Of a stretch of DNA of 64,000 bases, positions 56,008-64,000 are shown piece by piece (position 1 is the first letter of the stretch; every line of letters starts with the position of its first letter). The DNA is from Kitasatospora herbaricolor (GTDB lineage Bacteria; Actinomycetota; Actinomycetes; Streptomycetales; Streptomycetaceae), in contig NZ_JAUSVA010000003.1 of the NCBI RefSeq assembly GCF_030813695.1, positions 1 through 64,000 on the forward strand, written 5' to 3'. The notes under the pieces were generated by a model that did not search any database, was not told the DNA's origin, and saw only the letters and a program-made list of their open reading frames with translations. The position numbers and the translations under genes are program-made.

Positions 56008-56498
56008 ACCCGCACAACGACCGGGCAGCCACCCGGCCCCGGCCCGCACCCGCCCAGGGCCGGGAACGGACGCCAGCTCCTGGCGGCCGGGGGGCACGAC
56101 GGCGGGCAGACGGCCGGCGGCGGGCCGGAAGCGGTCCAGCCTGGGCCGCCGACCGGAAGCAGCCGGCAGCACGGGGCCGTACAGGCCAGGAACAGGGGCG
56201 ACGGGCTGGCGGCCCGGAGCCCCGACCGGGATCCGACGGGCGCGTGGGGCGACTCACCAATTCCGGTGAGTCGCCCAGGTCTGTCGCAGCATCACGACAC
56301 TGACTCACCAGTTCTGGTGATTCGACCCACCGAAACCGGTGAGTCACACTCGCGGACCGACAGCAGCCCTGCGCCGGGCCTGAGGGGTCTGCAGCGGCCA
56401 GGAGCAGCGGGCACCCACCACCCCGGGCGCGGTGACCAGGACGACGGCCAGGCGCAGCGGACCGGAGCCAGGGCGAGCAGGCGGGGCCGTGCGCGGCC
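56008..56498. other. Gene-free stretch left of the insertion sequence
   Basis: Holds the three palindromes at 56252-56345. No gene; the shadow frames are proline/arginine rich. Confidence 0.5.
56252..56345. repeat. Three related palindromic repeats
   Basis: ACTCACCAATTCCGGTGAGT (56252-56271), ACTCACCAGTTCTGGTGATT (56303-56322) and ACCCACCGAAACCGGTGAGT (56326-56345) share arms ACTCACC/GGTGAGT. The clustering in a gene-free stretch suggests operators or iteron-like sites. Confidence 0.6.
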
Positions 56499-57908
56499 TA
56501 GTACTGCAACGGTGCTTACCGTGATGAGGCTTCAGCTCTTGGGCTGTGGCCTCGTCGCTTGTAGTGGCTGGTCCGGGCCTGGTGCTGGCGTCGGCGGCGC
56601 CATCGGGACCGGTGCAGGACGTGGTCGATGCTGCGGCGGACAGGCCGGGTCAGTTGGGTGAGCAGCCGGCGGATCTCGGGGACGGTCAGCGGGATCAGGT
56701 CTGACGTTCGAGCAGGTCGTGCCCCTTTTCGAGGTGCTGGGCGCGCAGGACGGTGAGGTAGGCGTGGGCGGCCATGGCGAGGGTGATGTGCCGGTACCAG
56801 CCCTGGTGGCGGCGGACCTGGTAGTCGTCCAGGCCGCACTGGCCCTTGGCGGTCTGGAAGCATTCCTCGATCGCCCAGCGGGCGCCGGCGACGGCGATCA
56901 GCTCGCCCAGTGTGGCGCCGGCGGGTGCGTAGGCGATGTAGTAGGCGATCCTTGTGGGATCGGTGATGCTGCGGCGGGCCAGGACCCAGTGCTTGCGGTC
57001 GGGGCGGTGCCAGGGCCGGACCTCCACGCGTGCCCAGTCGTAGACCCGCAGGCCGTGCGCGCCGTCGCCGCAGGAGCGGCGCTTCCACTTCTGCCGCGGC
57101 AGGCCGGTCATGAGGTCGTGGAGCCGGTGGTCCATGGCCTGCCAGGTGACGACGGTGTCGTGCCGGGTCGTGGCCACCACGTGGAAGACGTCGGCCTGCT
57201 CCAGCTCGAAGCGCCAGCTCTTGCTGTAGCCGTAGCCCGCGTCCGCCGTCACCCAACGGAACGGGATCCTGTCGTCGATCGCACGGCGGACCATCGCCCT
57301 CGCGAGCTGGACCTTGGTGGCGAACTCGACCTCGTCGCCGATCCCTGCATCCCGGCAGCGCTCGCGGTCGTCCGTCCAGGATTTCGGCAGGTACAGCGCC
57401 CGGTCGATCAAGGTCCGGCCCCGCTCGCCGGAGTAGGCGAGGAAGACCCCGACCTGGCAGTTCTCGGTGCGGCCGGCGGTGCCGGAGTACTGCCGCTGGA
57501 CGCCGGCCGACCGCACGCCCTTCTTCAGGAACCCGGTGTCGTCCACGATCAGCACGCCACCCGGATCCGCCAGGTGCTCGACCACGTACCCGCGCACATC
57601 GTCGAGCACCCCGTCCGCGTCCCAGTCGATCCGGTTCAGCAGCCGCTGGATACGGTCCGGACCGCCGTGGCCGGCCTCCTCGGCCACCGTCCAGCCGTTC
57701 TTGCGCTCCAACGGAGCCAGCAGGCCCCGCATGTACGCCAGCGCCGACTCCCGCGACTCGCTCCGCGCGAACCGGTAGGCAAACCGCTCGTGCAACCCGG
57801 CAAGCCCGTCCGACCAGCGCCGAGCATCGACCTCGGATATCTCCCCACCCATGAACAGCCCAACGAGCGAACCCGACAACCGTCACGGTAAGCACCGTTG
57901 CAGTACTA
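56499..57908. mobile_element. IS701-family insertion sequence
   Basis: Terminal inverted repeats of about 26 bases match: tagtactgcaacggtgctta... at 56499-56524 and its reverse complement at 57883-57908. One intact transposase gene lies inside. If the tips are the TACTGC ends, the flanking tetranucleotides are CTAG (left) and CTAA (right), fitting the YTAR target rule but differing at one base. Confidence 0.85.
56695..57879 (-). CDS. IS701-family transposase
   Basis: 394 residues with a TTG start at 57879, or 385 from the ATG at 57852. The DDE residues are visible in VLIVDDTGFLKKG, WVTADAGYGYS and WAIEECFQTAKG. Length and motifs are those of the IS701 family; the gene is intact. Confidence 0.9.
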   Translation of the reverse strand: MSGSLVGLFMGGEISEVDARRWSDGLAGLHERFAYRFARSESRESALAYMRGLLAPLERKNGWTVAEEAGHGGPDRIQRLLNRIDWDADGVLDDVRGYVVEHLADPGGVLIVDDTGFLKKGVRSAGVQRQYSGTAGRTENCQVGVFLAYSGERGRTLIDRALYLPKSWTDDRERCRDAGIGDEVEFATKVQLARAMVRRAIDDRIPFRWVTADAGYGYSKSWRFELEQADVFHVVATTRHDTVVTWQAMDHRLHDLMTGLPRQKWKRRSCGDGAHGLRVYDWARVEVRPWHRPDRKHWVLARRSITDPTRIAYYIAYAPAGATLGELIAVAGARWAIEECFQTAKGQCGLDDYQVRRHQGWYRHITLAMAAHAYLTVLRAQHLEKGHDLLERQT

Positions 57909-57931
57909 ACCGGCGACGGCGCCAGCCGGCG

Positions 57932-58315
57932 TCACCAAAGGCGCAGGAAGCTCCGGACGTCGTCATAGCCGTCGAGAGCCCGACCATCCACGTCTGCCGG
58001 GTCCGTCTCAGCCCGCTCCGCAAGCGACTTCGCCAGTGCGAGGGCGTCGTCGCCGAGATGGCCGAAGCGTCGAGCGGTATGGCCCAGGCACAGGCCGGCC
58101 AGCCCGAGAAGCGGACTGCCCGACACGGCGCGCGTCCCGACTTCCATGCACCAGTGCTCGGCGAACTCCCGGTCGTTGTCGCTCAAGGCGACGCCGACCA
58201 GGGCGTCCGCCGCTTCACCCTCGTGCGAGCGGTCACGCAGAGACCGCTCCAACGTCTCAGCCACGACCTCATGAGGCAGCACGGGAGGGTTCTCGAAGCT
58301 CAGATGAGAATGCAT
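57932..58315 (-). CDS. Hypothetical helical protein
   Basis: 127 residues. The sequence (EVVAETLERSLRDRSHEGEA, VGVALSDNDREFAEHWCMEV, GLAGLCLGHTARRFGHLGDD) suggests a small helical-repeat (HEAT-like) protein of the kind often seen as small cytosolic or immunity proteins. No close family recognised. Starts just outside the IS right end. Confidence 0.6.
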   Translation of the reverse strand: MHSHLSFENPPVLPHEVVAETLERSLRDRSHEGEAADALVGVALSDNDREFAEHWCMEVGTRAVSGSPLLGLAGLCLGHTARRFGHLGDDALALAKSLAERAETDPADVDGRALDGYDDVRSFLRLW

Positions 58316-58380
58316 CCCGCGAGACTACGTGCCCCGCGCGGTCCGCACTCGACCGCCAAGAACGGGGCGAGCGTTGCCTG

Positions 58381-58509
58381 ATGCGGCGCTGGGAAGGCGC
58401 CGGCAAGGTGACCGGCAACGAGCGTCTGCAGGCCGAGGGCACGGCTGACCGGGCCAAGGGCGACGTGAAGCAGGTGGGCGAGCACGTCAAGGACGCCTTC
58501 GAGCGCTGA
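58381..58509 (+). pseudogene. CsbD-family remnant (C-terminal part)
   Basis: The 42-codon frame GAGKVTGNERLQAEGTADRA ... KQVGEHVKDAFER matches the last two-thirds of CsbD-like stress proteins. The usual N-terminal DKAxNKAEELKGK segment is missing and the upstream frame is unrelated. Could be a shortened functional copy. Confidence 0.65.
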
Positions 58510-58535
58510 GCCGCTTGAAGCACCCCGACGTGGCG

Positions 58536-58570
58536 GTGGGGCCCCAACCAGACCTTGGTTGGGGCTCCAC
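58536..58570. terminator. Bidirectional hairpin terminator
   Basis: GTGGGGCCCCAACCA (58536-58550) pairs with TGGTTGGGGCTCCAC (58556-58570) around GACCT, between the CsbD remnant and the convergent PKD protein. Confidence 0.75.
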
Positions 58571-58624
58571 CGTCACGCACCGCTCCAGGGCATCGACCGC
58601 CGAGCAACCCGGCGGCACCCCGGG

Positions 58625-60415
58625 TCAGGGCTTGCTGAAGTAGCCGAACAGGTCGGTAACGATGTGCGTGCTTCCCTCGTGGTTGTAGATGTCGACCTTC
58701 CCGTCCTGACCGACCGGGGCGGTCACGTGGTTCGGCACGGTGGTACCGGGTTGTGTGTTGAGGTTGCTGGTGCCGGGCCGCGGTTCCCCGTGGGCCCACA
58801 CGGTGAGAAAGCTGGTGCTGCTCGCCGCGGTGGCGGTGACGTTCAGGGCGGCCCCGGTCGCGCCGGCGGGGATGCCGCCGACGGTGGTGACACTGTCCGG
58901 GCCGGGCCGGGCCGCGGCGTCGGTCCTGGTGTCGCCGAGACGCACGGGCCGGACGGGGGTGTACAGGCTGTCGGCGCCGGGGCCGTAGTACCCGAAGACG
59001 TCGAGCACGGCGTGCACCGAACCGACGTGGTTGTACAAGCTGATGGTGCCGTCCGCGCCGACCGGGACGATCACCTGGTTGGCGCGGTCGCGGCCCGGCG
59101 AGGGGTTGAGGCTGGTGGTGACCGGGCGGTCGCTGTCGCCCGACCAGAGCGTGAAGTAGGTGTCGGCGGAGGCCTGGGTGGAGGTCAGATTCAGCGTGAC
59201 GGCGGAGGCGTCGAGGGGGATGCCGTTGATCCCGGCGACCTTGACCCGCCGGGTCTCGTCGCCGGTGAGCGCCGTGCCGGCCCGAGTGTCCATCAGCCGC
59301 CGGGGAGCGACGGCGGCGAAGCGGCTGCCGACGTTCGGCTGGTAGTAGCCGACGACGTCGACCACGGCCTGCGCCCGGCCGGAGTTGACCACGATGCTGA
59401 CGGACTCGTTCGACCCGAGCGGGACGGTGACCAGGTTGGACGCCGTGCTGCCGGCGGCGACGTTGACGTTCGAGGTGGCCGGACGCGGTTGGCCGGCCGG
59501 CCAGACCGTGAGGTGGGTGTCCTCGCGCGATTCGGTCGCGGTGAGGTTCAGGACCACCGCGGATATGGAGCCGGAGGTGATTTCGGGATAGCGGCTGGTA
59601 CCGAGCGGGATCTTGACGGTCCGTACATCGCCGCCCTTGAGGCCGACGCCCACTTCGCGGGTGTCCAGCAGCCGGTACGGATTCACCGGCAGGTAGCCGG
59701 CCGGCGCGTACGCGGCGTGGTGGGTAATGCTGCTCTGCGCCGTGCGGCCGCGCTTGTCCGTGACCGTCAGCCGGATCGTGTAGTCGCCCGGGGTGCTGTA
59801 GGTGTGCCTGGTGTACTGCGGGAAGTCGACGTGCACGGGGGCACTGCCGTCACCGAAGTCGACGGTGGAGCCGGTGAGCGGCCAGGACGATTCCGTGGCG
59901 GAGCTGTCCACGTTGACGGTGAGGGGCGCGATGTGGCCGAGCGGATTCATCGAGTCCGGAATGACGTCGGTGGCGGTGAGGGACGGCGTCAACCGGTCGG
60001 CCACCGTGGCCTTGACCGCGACAGTGGCGCTGCTCACCTGAGCGCCGGCCTGGTCGGCCACCGTCACCTTGGCGTCGTAGTCACCGGGGACCGTGTAGAT
60101 GTGCTCGGCGCTCGCCGTGCCGGCCTGGAGGATTGTGCCGTCACCGAAGTCGAAGTGATAGGTGAGCCCGGCGGGCAAGGTGGCCCTGGCGCTCGCGAGG
60201 GCGGTGATCGTGGTGCCGACGGGAGCCCAGGTCTCGTCGAGGGACAGCGTGACGGCGGGCAGTGCGCTCTGGGAGCCGACGGCCCCGAGGTCCAGCTGGC
60301 TGATGCTGTCGGTGCCGGCGTTGGGGATCACGTCGGCGGCCGCGAGGGGCGCGGGGAGCCCGAGAGCGGTGATGAGGCCGGCGGTGGCCAGCCCTACGAT
60401 GCGGCGAGCGTGCAC
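58625..60415 (-). CDS. Secreted PKD-domain protein with repeated beta modules
   Basis: 596 residues from a GTG at 60415 with AAAGGGA upstream. A Sec signal peptide (ARRIVGLATAGLITALGL ... APLAAA) is followed by two PKD domains (YHFDFGDGTILQAGTAS ... HIYTVPGDYDAKVTVAD; and STVDFGDGSAPVHV ... HTYSTPGDYTIRLTVTD). Then come three repeats of about 120 residues with RLLDTR, VLNLTATES and TVWPAGQPRPATSNVN-like blocks ending in VDVVGYY. Such repeats occur in secreted actinobacterial surface or wall proteins. Probably extracellular binding; no catalytic motif. Confidence 0.8.
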   Translation of the reverse strand: MHARRIVGLATAGLITALGLPAPLAAADVIPNAGTDSISQLDLGAVGSQSALPAVTLSLDETWAPVGTTITALASARATLPAGLTYHFDFGDGTILQAGTASAEHIYTVPGDYDAKVTVADQAGAQVSSATVAVKATVADRLTPSLTATDVIPDSMNPLGHIAPLTVNVDSSATESSWPLTGSTVDFGDGSAPVHVDFPQYTRHTYSTPGDYTIRLTVTDKRGRTAQSSITHHAAYAPAGYLPVNPYRLLDTREVGVGLKGGDVRTVKIPLGTSRYPEITSGSISAVVLNLTATESREDTHLTVWPAGQPRPATSNVNVAAGSTASNLVTVPLGSNESVSIVVNSGRAQAVVDVVGYYQPNVGSRFAAVAPRRLMDTRAGTALTGDETRRVKVAGINGIPLDASAVTLNLTSTQASADTYFTLWSGDSDRPVTTSLNPSPGRDRANQVIVPVGADGTISLYNHVGSVHAVLDVFGYYGPGADSLYTPVRPVRLGDTRTDAAARPGPDSVTTVGGIPAGATGAALNVTATAASSTSFLTVWAHGEPRPGTSNLNTQPGTTVPNHVTAPVGQDGKVDIYNHEGSTHIVTDLFGYFSKP

Positions 60416-60454
60416 GAAAGTTGTCCCTTTGATGGAGTTGCGGAGTGGGCTGCC

Positions 60455-60488
60455 GTCGCCCACCCCCGGGGTTCCGGGGGCGGGCGAC
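60455..60488. terminator. Hairpin downstream of the LamG protein gene
   Basis: GTCGCCCaCCCCCGG pairs with CCGGGGGcGGGCGAC around a short gtt-type loop, between the LamG protein stop and the next minus-strand gene. Confidence 0.6.
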
Positions 60489-60610
60489 GGCCGTTAGTGA
60501 TTCCTGCGATGCGGTGGAGTCCACACCCCTGCCAGCGCCTTCGGCACGAGGCCTTCCGAGAGGCCGGACGAGGTGCCTCGGCGAGGCACTGGCCCCGTGT
60601 CCCCAGGGTG

Positions 60611-63600
60611 TCAGGGGTTCACGGGAAGCGCGGGGGCGTTGAGGGTGGGGATGCTCCAGGTCTGGGCGGGCGTGCCGTTGCAGTCGAGGATGCGCAGGCG
60701 GGTGCCCGGGGTGGTGTCGTTGTTGGGCAGTTCCAGGCAGCGGCCGGAGACGGGGTTGTAGAGGCTGCCGTTGGCACGGGCGAGCCACTTCTGCCGGTCC
60801 GTGCCGGGGGCGCAGGTGCCCAGGCCGACGGCGGCGCCGTTGGCGGTGTTGCCGCCGGTGAGTTCCAGGCACATGGTGGTTCGCAGGTTGACGGTGGCGT
60901 CGGCGGGGTTGACGACGAAGTTCTGGGCGGGGCTGTTGTTGCAGCCGGTGATGGAGATGCCCTGGCTCGGGTCGTTGTTGGGGACGTCCAGGCAGTCGGC
61001 GGTGGAGGCGTGCCGGACGGCGGTGGTAGTGGGTTCGGGGACGACCGCGGTGTTGTAGACGGCGAAGTTGCTGATGCTGCCGTTGAAGCTGGGGTTCTGG
61101 GCGGTGGGTGCCAGGCTGCTCTGGTACTGGTAGCGGCCGAGGACGAAGGAACCGTTGGTGGGGAGACTTGGGGCGGTGGAGCGGTTGGCGCTCCCGGCGA
61201 GCGCGCCGTTGACGTACAGGCTCATCTCGCCGGTGGTGGCATTGAAGCTGGCGGTCAGTCGGGTCCAGGCTCCGTTGGTGACGAGGGCGGCGTTGTTGCT
61301 GGTGCTGGTGTAGACGTAGGGCCAGGCGTCGTTGTCGGCGGTGGCGAGGGCGAAGCGCCAGGAGCCGCCGGTGCCTTCGCTGTACAGCAGGAAGCTGGCG
61401 GCGTGCGCGGTGCTCTGGCTGGCGACGATGCCACCGGCGCCGGTGGACTTGGCCCAGGTACTGAGGGTGAAGCTCTGGTTGGGGTTCGCGATGGCGGGGG
61501 TGGCGGTGGTCAGGGCCGAGGTGCTGCCGTTGAAGGTGGCGACCTTGGTGGCACGGCCGTCGACGGTGTCGCTGGTGAAGCTGATGTTGCTGTTCGTACC
61601 GGTGTAGGTGTTCGGGGTGGCGTCGGTGTTCTCGTCGAGCTGCCACTGGGCGCTGGGAGCTTGGGTGGTGCCGCGGTAGTGGAAGTCGCCGAGAGCGGTG
61701 ACGCGGCCGTTGGTCGCGGTCGCGGGCCAGACCCGCAGGTTTCCGTCCCTGTTCAGCGCCCACAGGTCGGGAATGCCGTCGCCGGTCTGGTCGCCGTCGG
61801 ATCCGACGATGGGGTAGTTTCCGACGTCGAACGTGCCCTTCGAGATGACGGAGGCCGAGGTCGGGGCGACTGCGGTGACCACGGTGTAGCTGCCCGCTCC
61901 GTCGGTACGGGTCTCGGTGGTCAGGGCGTACTGGCGGATGTCACCTGCCGTCGTGCTGGTCGCACTGTTGTCGGTCCGGGCCCTGGTCCACAGCGCCGGA
62001 GCGATGGGCACGGTGCCGGTGACATCGATCGCAAGGGTGTTGCCGGGCACCATCAGGTCCAGGTTGTCCCAACCGCCGGCCGCCACGAGATTGGGAGCGC
62101 GCAGCGAAGTGACGGTTTCGGCCGGATAGTACCAGAGGTTTCCGGCGTGGACGGCGAGGATCCCGGTGGCGTTTTCGAAGTTCCGGCTGGGGAGGCGGAT
62201 GTTGTCGGGGGAGCCGATCGGTGTGATCTGACTGGTGTTCTGCCACCCTCCGTTCTGCTGGTAGCCCGGGCATGCGGCGGCGGTGCCCACGCAGTCGGGC
62301 CGGGTCAGTTCGGTCGCCTTGCCTTGTTTGAAGGAGCCGTTGTCGCGTTCCGGGTTGGCGTAGTAGTAGAGCTTGTCGCCGCCGTCACGGTGCACGAAGA
62401 GGTCGTCGACGTTGCGCCCGGGGTTCAGGGAGCCGCGGTGGGTGACGTGGAAGTCCTTCCACCCGTTTGCGGTGGCCTCGGGTGCCTGGCCTCGGGCCAC
62501 GGTGGTGCCGGTCGGGGGGACGTTGGTGTTGCCGGGGTCGGTGGCGCGGCCGTGGGTGATGAGGTTGCCGGCGGCGTCGGGGACGAGGATGTCGGGGCGG
62601 GCGTCCCCGGTGGTGTCGCCGAACGCGACGGGGCCGTCCGTCCAGGGGACGTAGAAGGAGTAGGAGACGGTGGGGGAAGCGTTCCCGGCCTCGTCGAACA
62701 CCTCCGCGAAGAGGATGTTGGTGCCCCAGTGCTTGGGCGTCGTCGTGAGCTCGGTGACGGTCAGCGGAGTCCCGCAGACCTGGTCGGCACCGACCAGCTG
62801 AGGGTCGTAGCCCCAGCGGACACAGGACAGGCCCGAGGCGAGCAGCCCGGAGGGGTTGGGGTCGTACGCGGCGAAGGGAATCTTGCCGGTGTCACCCAGG
62901 TGCAGTTTGGTGACCTGGCCGCTGCCGGAGGGCGGGTACTGGGTCGTGAGGTCGGTGACGGTGCCGAAGGCAGCGATGGGTGGGGTGGTGTCGACGGCGA
63001 AGTGGCAGACGGGGGTGGCGGGGCCGCGGAGCAGGCCGTCGTCGCCCTGGGTCTGCCAGCCGTAGTAGTGGCCGTCCTTCAGGGTGCCCAGGGGGACGTT
63101 GTAGGAGGCGCGGCTGTCCTTGGGGACGAAGGTCGACCAGCCGCTGGCGACGCCGGGGGCGCCGGCGACGGAGTTGTCCCAGATGCTGGCGAACTGGGTG
63201 AGCTGGGTCTGGTTGTAGCTGCTGACGACGGAGGTCAGTGCGGTGCCGGTGCTGGTGACCCAGCCGTAGTCGGACAGCGGAGCGTCGTAGCAGGCGTCGG
63301 TGTCGGGGGCCGTGACGCGGTTGGGCGTCGGCAGGGCCTTCGGGTCGGTCGGCGTCAGCGGGGGGTGGTCATACAGGGTCGACAGGACGGCGTCGTAGTC
63401 GAAGCGCTTGAAGCCGTTCTTGTCGCCGGTTCCCTCGTTGCCGGCGAGGAGGAAGGCGAGCGGCTTGCTGGTGTCGGCGAGGGCGCTGCGCATGGGGGTT
63501 GTGATGTTGTAGTCGACGCCGATGCCGCCCATGCAGTTGGCGTTGTTGCCGTTGCCGGGGACGTTCTTGCTGTCGACCCACTCCAGCTTGCTGTGGTTGT

Positions 63601-64000
63601 TCCAGTTGGTGTTGTTGTCGAAGGCGCCTGCCCGGTAGAGGGTGACGGGGTAGGTGGCGGTGCAGGACCAGTCGGCGGACAGCGACTGGGTGACGTGCAG
63701 GTTGGCGTAGCTGATCGCGGTGGTGTTGAAGTAACCGTTGAGGTTGAACTCGTACAGCGCCCGCTCGATGCCGGTCACAGGTTCCCAGCCCTGGTAGCCG
63801 ACGCCGGGGCGATCCCGGCCCGTGGAGCCGGTCCTGTCGAAGTTCGAGCTGACGTTCGGATAGCCGGACTGCACCCAGGAGTGGTGGCTCTTGCCGCGGG
63901 CGTCGTTGGACCAGGACGGGTCCACGTAGATCGGGTAGCTGGTGTTCGCGCCGTCCAGCAGTTCCGGGCTGGGGGCGAGGTGGATCGTTGCCTTGCCCGG
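60611..64000 (-). CDS. Large secreted LamG and ricin-B lectin protein, partial
   Basis: The frame is open through the right edge, so the N-terminus is missing. Upstream residues (YPIYVDPSW) and a carbohydrate-module-like region begin the visible part. Further on there are VCHFAVDTTPPIAAF, an FG-GAP-like segment (VAFGDTTGDARPDILVPDAAG), a LamG domain (QWQLDENTDATPN ... FTLSTWAKST ... GRYQYQ) and a C-terminal ricin-B lectin (STADCLDVPNNDPSQG, CLELTGG, WSIP). Typical of large Streptomyces secreted glycan-binding proteins, some of which carry polymorphic toxins, but no toxin domain is visible here. Stop at 60611-60613. Confidence 0.85.
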   Translation of the reverse strand, partial: PGKATIHLAPSPELLDGANTSYPIYVDPSWSNDARGKSHHSWVQSGYPNVSSNFDRTGSTGRDRPGVGYQGWEPVTGIERALYEFNLNGYFNTTAISYANLHVTQSLSADWSCTATYPVTLYRAGAFDNNTNWNNHSKLEWVDSKNVPGNGNNANCMGGIGVDYNITTPMRSALADTSKPLAFLLAGNEGTGDKNGFKRFDYDAVLSTLYDHPPLTPTDPKALPTPNRVTAPDTDACYDAPLSDYGWVTSTGTALTSVVSSYNQTQLTQFASIWDNSVAGAPGVASGWSTFVPKDSRASYNVPLGTLKDGHYYGWQTQGDDGLLRGPATPVCHFAVDTTPPIAAFGTVTDLTTQYPPSGSGQVTKLHLGDTGKIPFAAYDPNPSGLLASGLSCVRWGYDPQLVGADQVCGTPLTVTELTTTPKHWGTNILFAEVFDEAGNASPTVSYSFYVPWTDGPVAFGDTTGDARPDILVPDAAGNLITHGRATDPGNTNVPPTGTTVARGQAPEATANGWKDFHVTHRGSLNPGRNVDDLFVHRDGGDKLYYYANPERDNGSFKQGKATELTRPDCVGTAAACPGYQQNGGWQNTSQITPIGSPDNIRLPSRNFENATGILAVHAGNLWYYPAETVTSLRAPNLVAAGGWDNLDLMVPGNTLAIDVTGTVPIAPALWTRARTDNSATSTTAGDIRQYALTTETRTDGAGSYTVVTAVAPTSASVISKGTFDVGNYPIVGSDGDQTGDGIPDLWALNRDGNLRVWPATATNGRVTALGDFHYRGTTQAPSAQWQLDENTDATPNTYTGTNSNISFTSDTVDGRATKVATFNGSTSALTTATPAIANPNQSFTLSTWAKSTGAGGIVASQSTAHAASFLLYSEGTGGSWRFALATADNDAWPYVYTSTSNNAALVTNGAWTRLTASFNATTGEMSLYVNGALAGSANRSTAPSLPTNGSFVLGRYQYQSSLAPTAQNPSFNGSISNFAVYNTAVVPEPTTTAVRHASTADCLDVPNNDPSQGISITGCNNSPAQNFVVNPADATVNLRTTMCLELTGGNTANGAAVGLGTCAPGTDRQKWLARANGSLYNPVSGRCLELPNNDTTPGTRLRILDCNGTPAQTWSIPTLNAPALPVNP

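Noticed and set aside
56252..56345. CRISPR array
   Set aside because: Only three imperfect palindromes with spacers of unequal, very short length and no cas genes.
58036..58509. Full 157-codon ORF ending in CsbD
   Set aside because: Only the last 42 codons match CsbD; the earlier part is shadow of the opposite gene.
60141..61763. 540-residue Arg/His-rich minus-strand ORF
   Set aside because: Shadow of the LamG and PKD protein genes.

Overview
The window is high-GC actinobacterial DNA, almost certainly the end of a Streptomyces linear replicon (chromosome arm or linear plasmid). Three things support this. A telomere-like end starts at base 197 with CCCGCGGAGCGGG, the first palindrome of archetypal Streptomyces telomeres, and is followed by a series of palindromes with TTC loops. 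A helicase-like gene lies directly inside it. A tap-tpg pair (telomere-associated protein and terminal protein) sits at 10.2-13.2 kb. Bases 1-196 look like a sequencing artefact: an inverted telomere copy, then a 16-base block matching a PacBio barcode, a noisy SMRTbell hairpin adapter, and the barcode again. The true end is therefore probably base 197.

Layout: 0.2-0.5 kb telomere; 0.5-4.7 kb terminal helicase, a membrane protein and a broken gene; 4.9-8.4 kb a three-gene ABC-three-component (ABC-3C) conflict system with an Mrr-like nuclease effector; 8.5-9.9 kb an HNH nuclease; 10.2-13.2 kb tap-tpg; 13.7-14.7 kb a second membrane protein; 15.1-22.2 kb a four-gene SMC/Toprim operon resembling Wadjet but with the Toprim gene first; 22.9-24.3 kb three small genes (DUF6416-like, RHH+RAMA, small membrane protein); 24.5-28.1 kb a giant helicase with about eight helicase-associated repeats; 28.2-33.8 kb a gene graveyard (tniQ, truncated tniA, frameshifted HTH-TniB ATPase, an ImuA-like remnant and two opposed helicase fragments).

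34.0-47.6 kb is a complete class 1 DISARM system (drmD, drmMI, drmA, drmB, drmC). It is followed convergently by a McrB/McrC pair at 48.1-51.5 kb whose McrB carries an EVE/PUA-like reader region. After a 1.3 kb empty stretch come divergent genes at 52.8-55.5 kb: a PycTM-like membrane effector facing a membrane-anchored class III nucleotide-cyclase-like protein that is translationally coupled to a solute-binding lipoprotein. This last set is the best candidate for an undescribed system: a Pycsar-like pathway with an extracytoplasmic sensor.

The rest holds a small ORF, three palindromic repeats, an intact IS701-family element (56.5-57.9 kb), a small hypothetical protein, a CsbD remnant and two secreted multidomain proteins (PKD repeats; LamG plus ricin-B lectin, the latter running off the right edge). 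The replicon end thus combines telomere maintenance genes with at least five defence-type modules (ABC-3C, Wadjet-like, DISARM, McrBC, Pycsar-like), typical of variable Streptomyces arm ends. No tRNA, rRNA or CRISPR array was seen.
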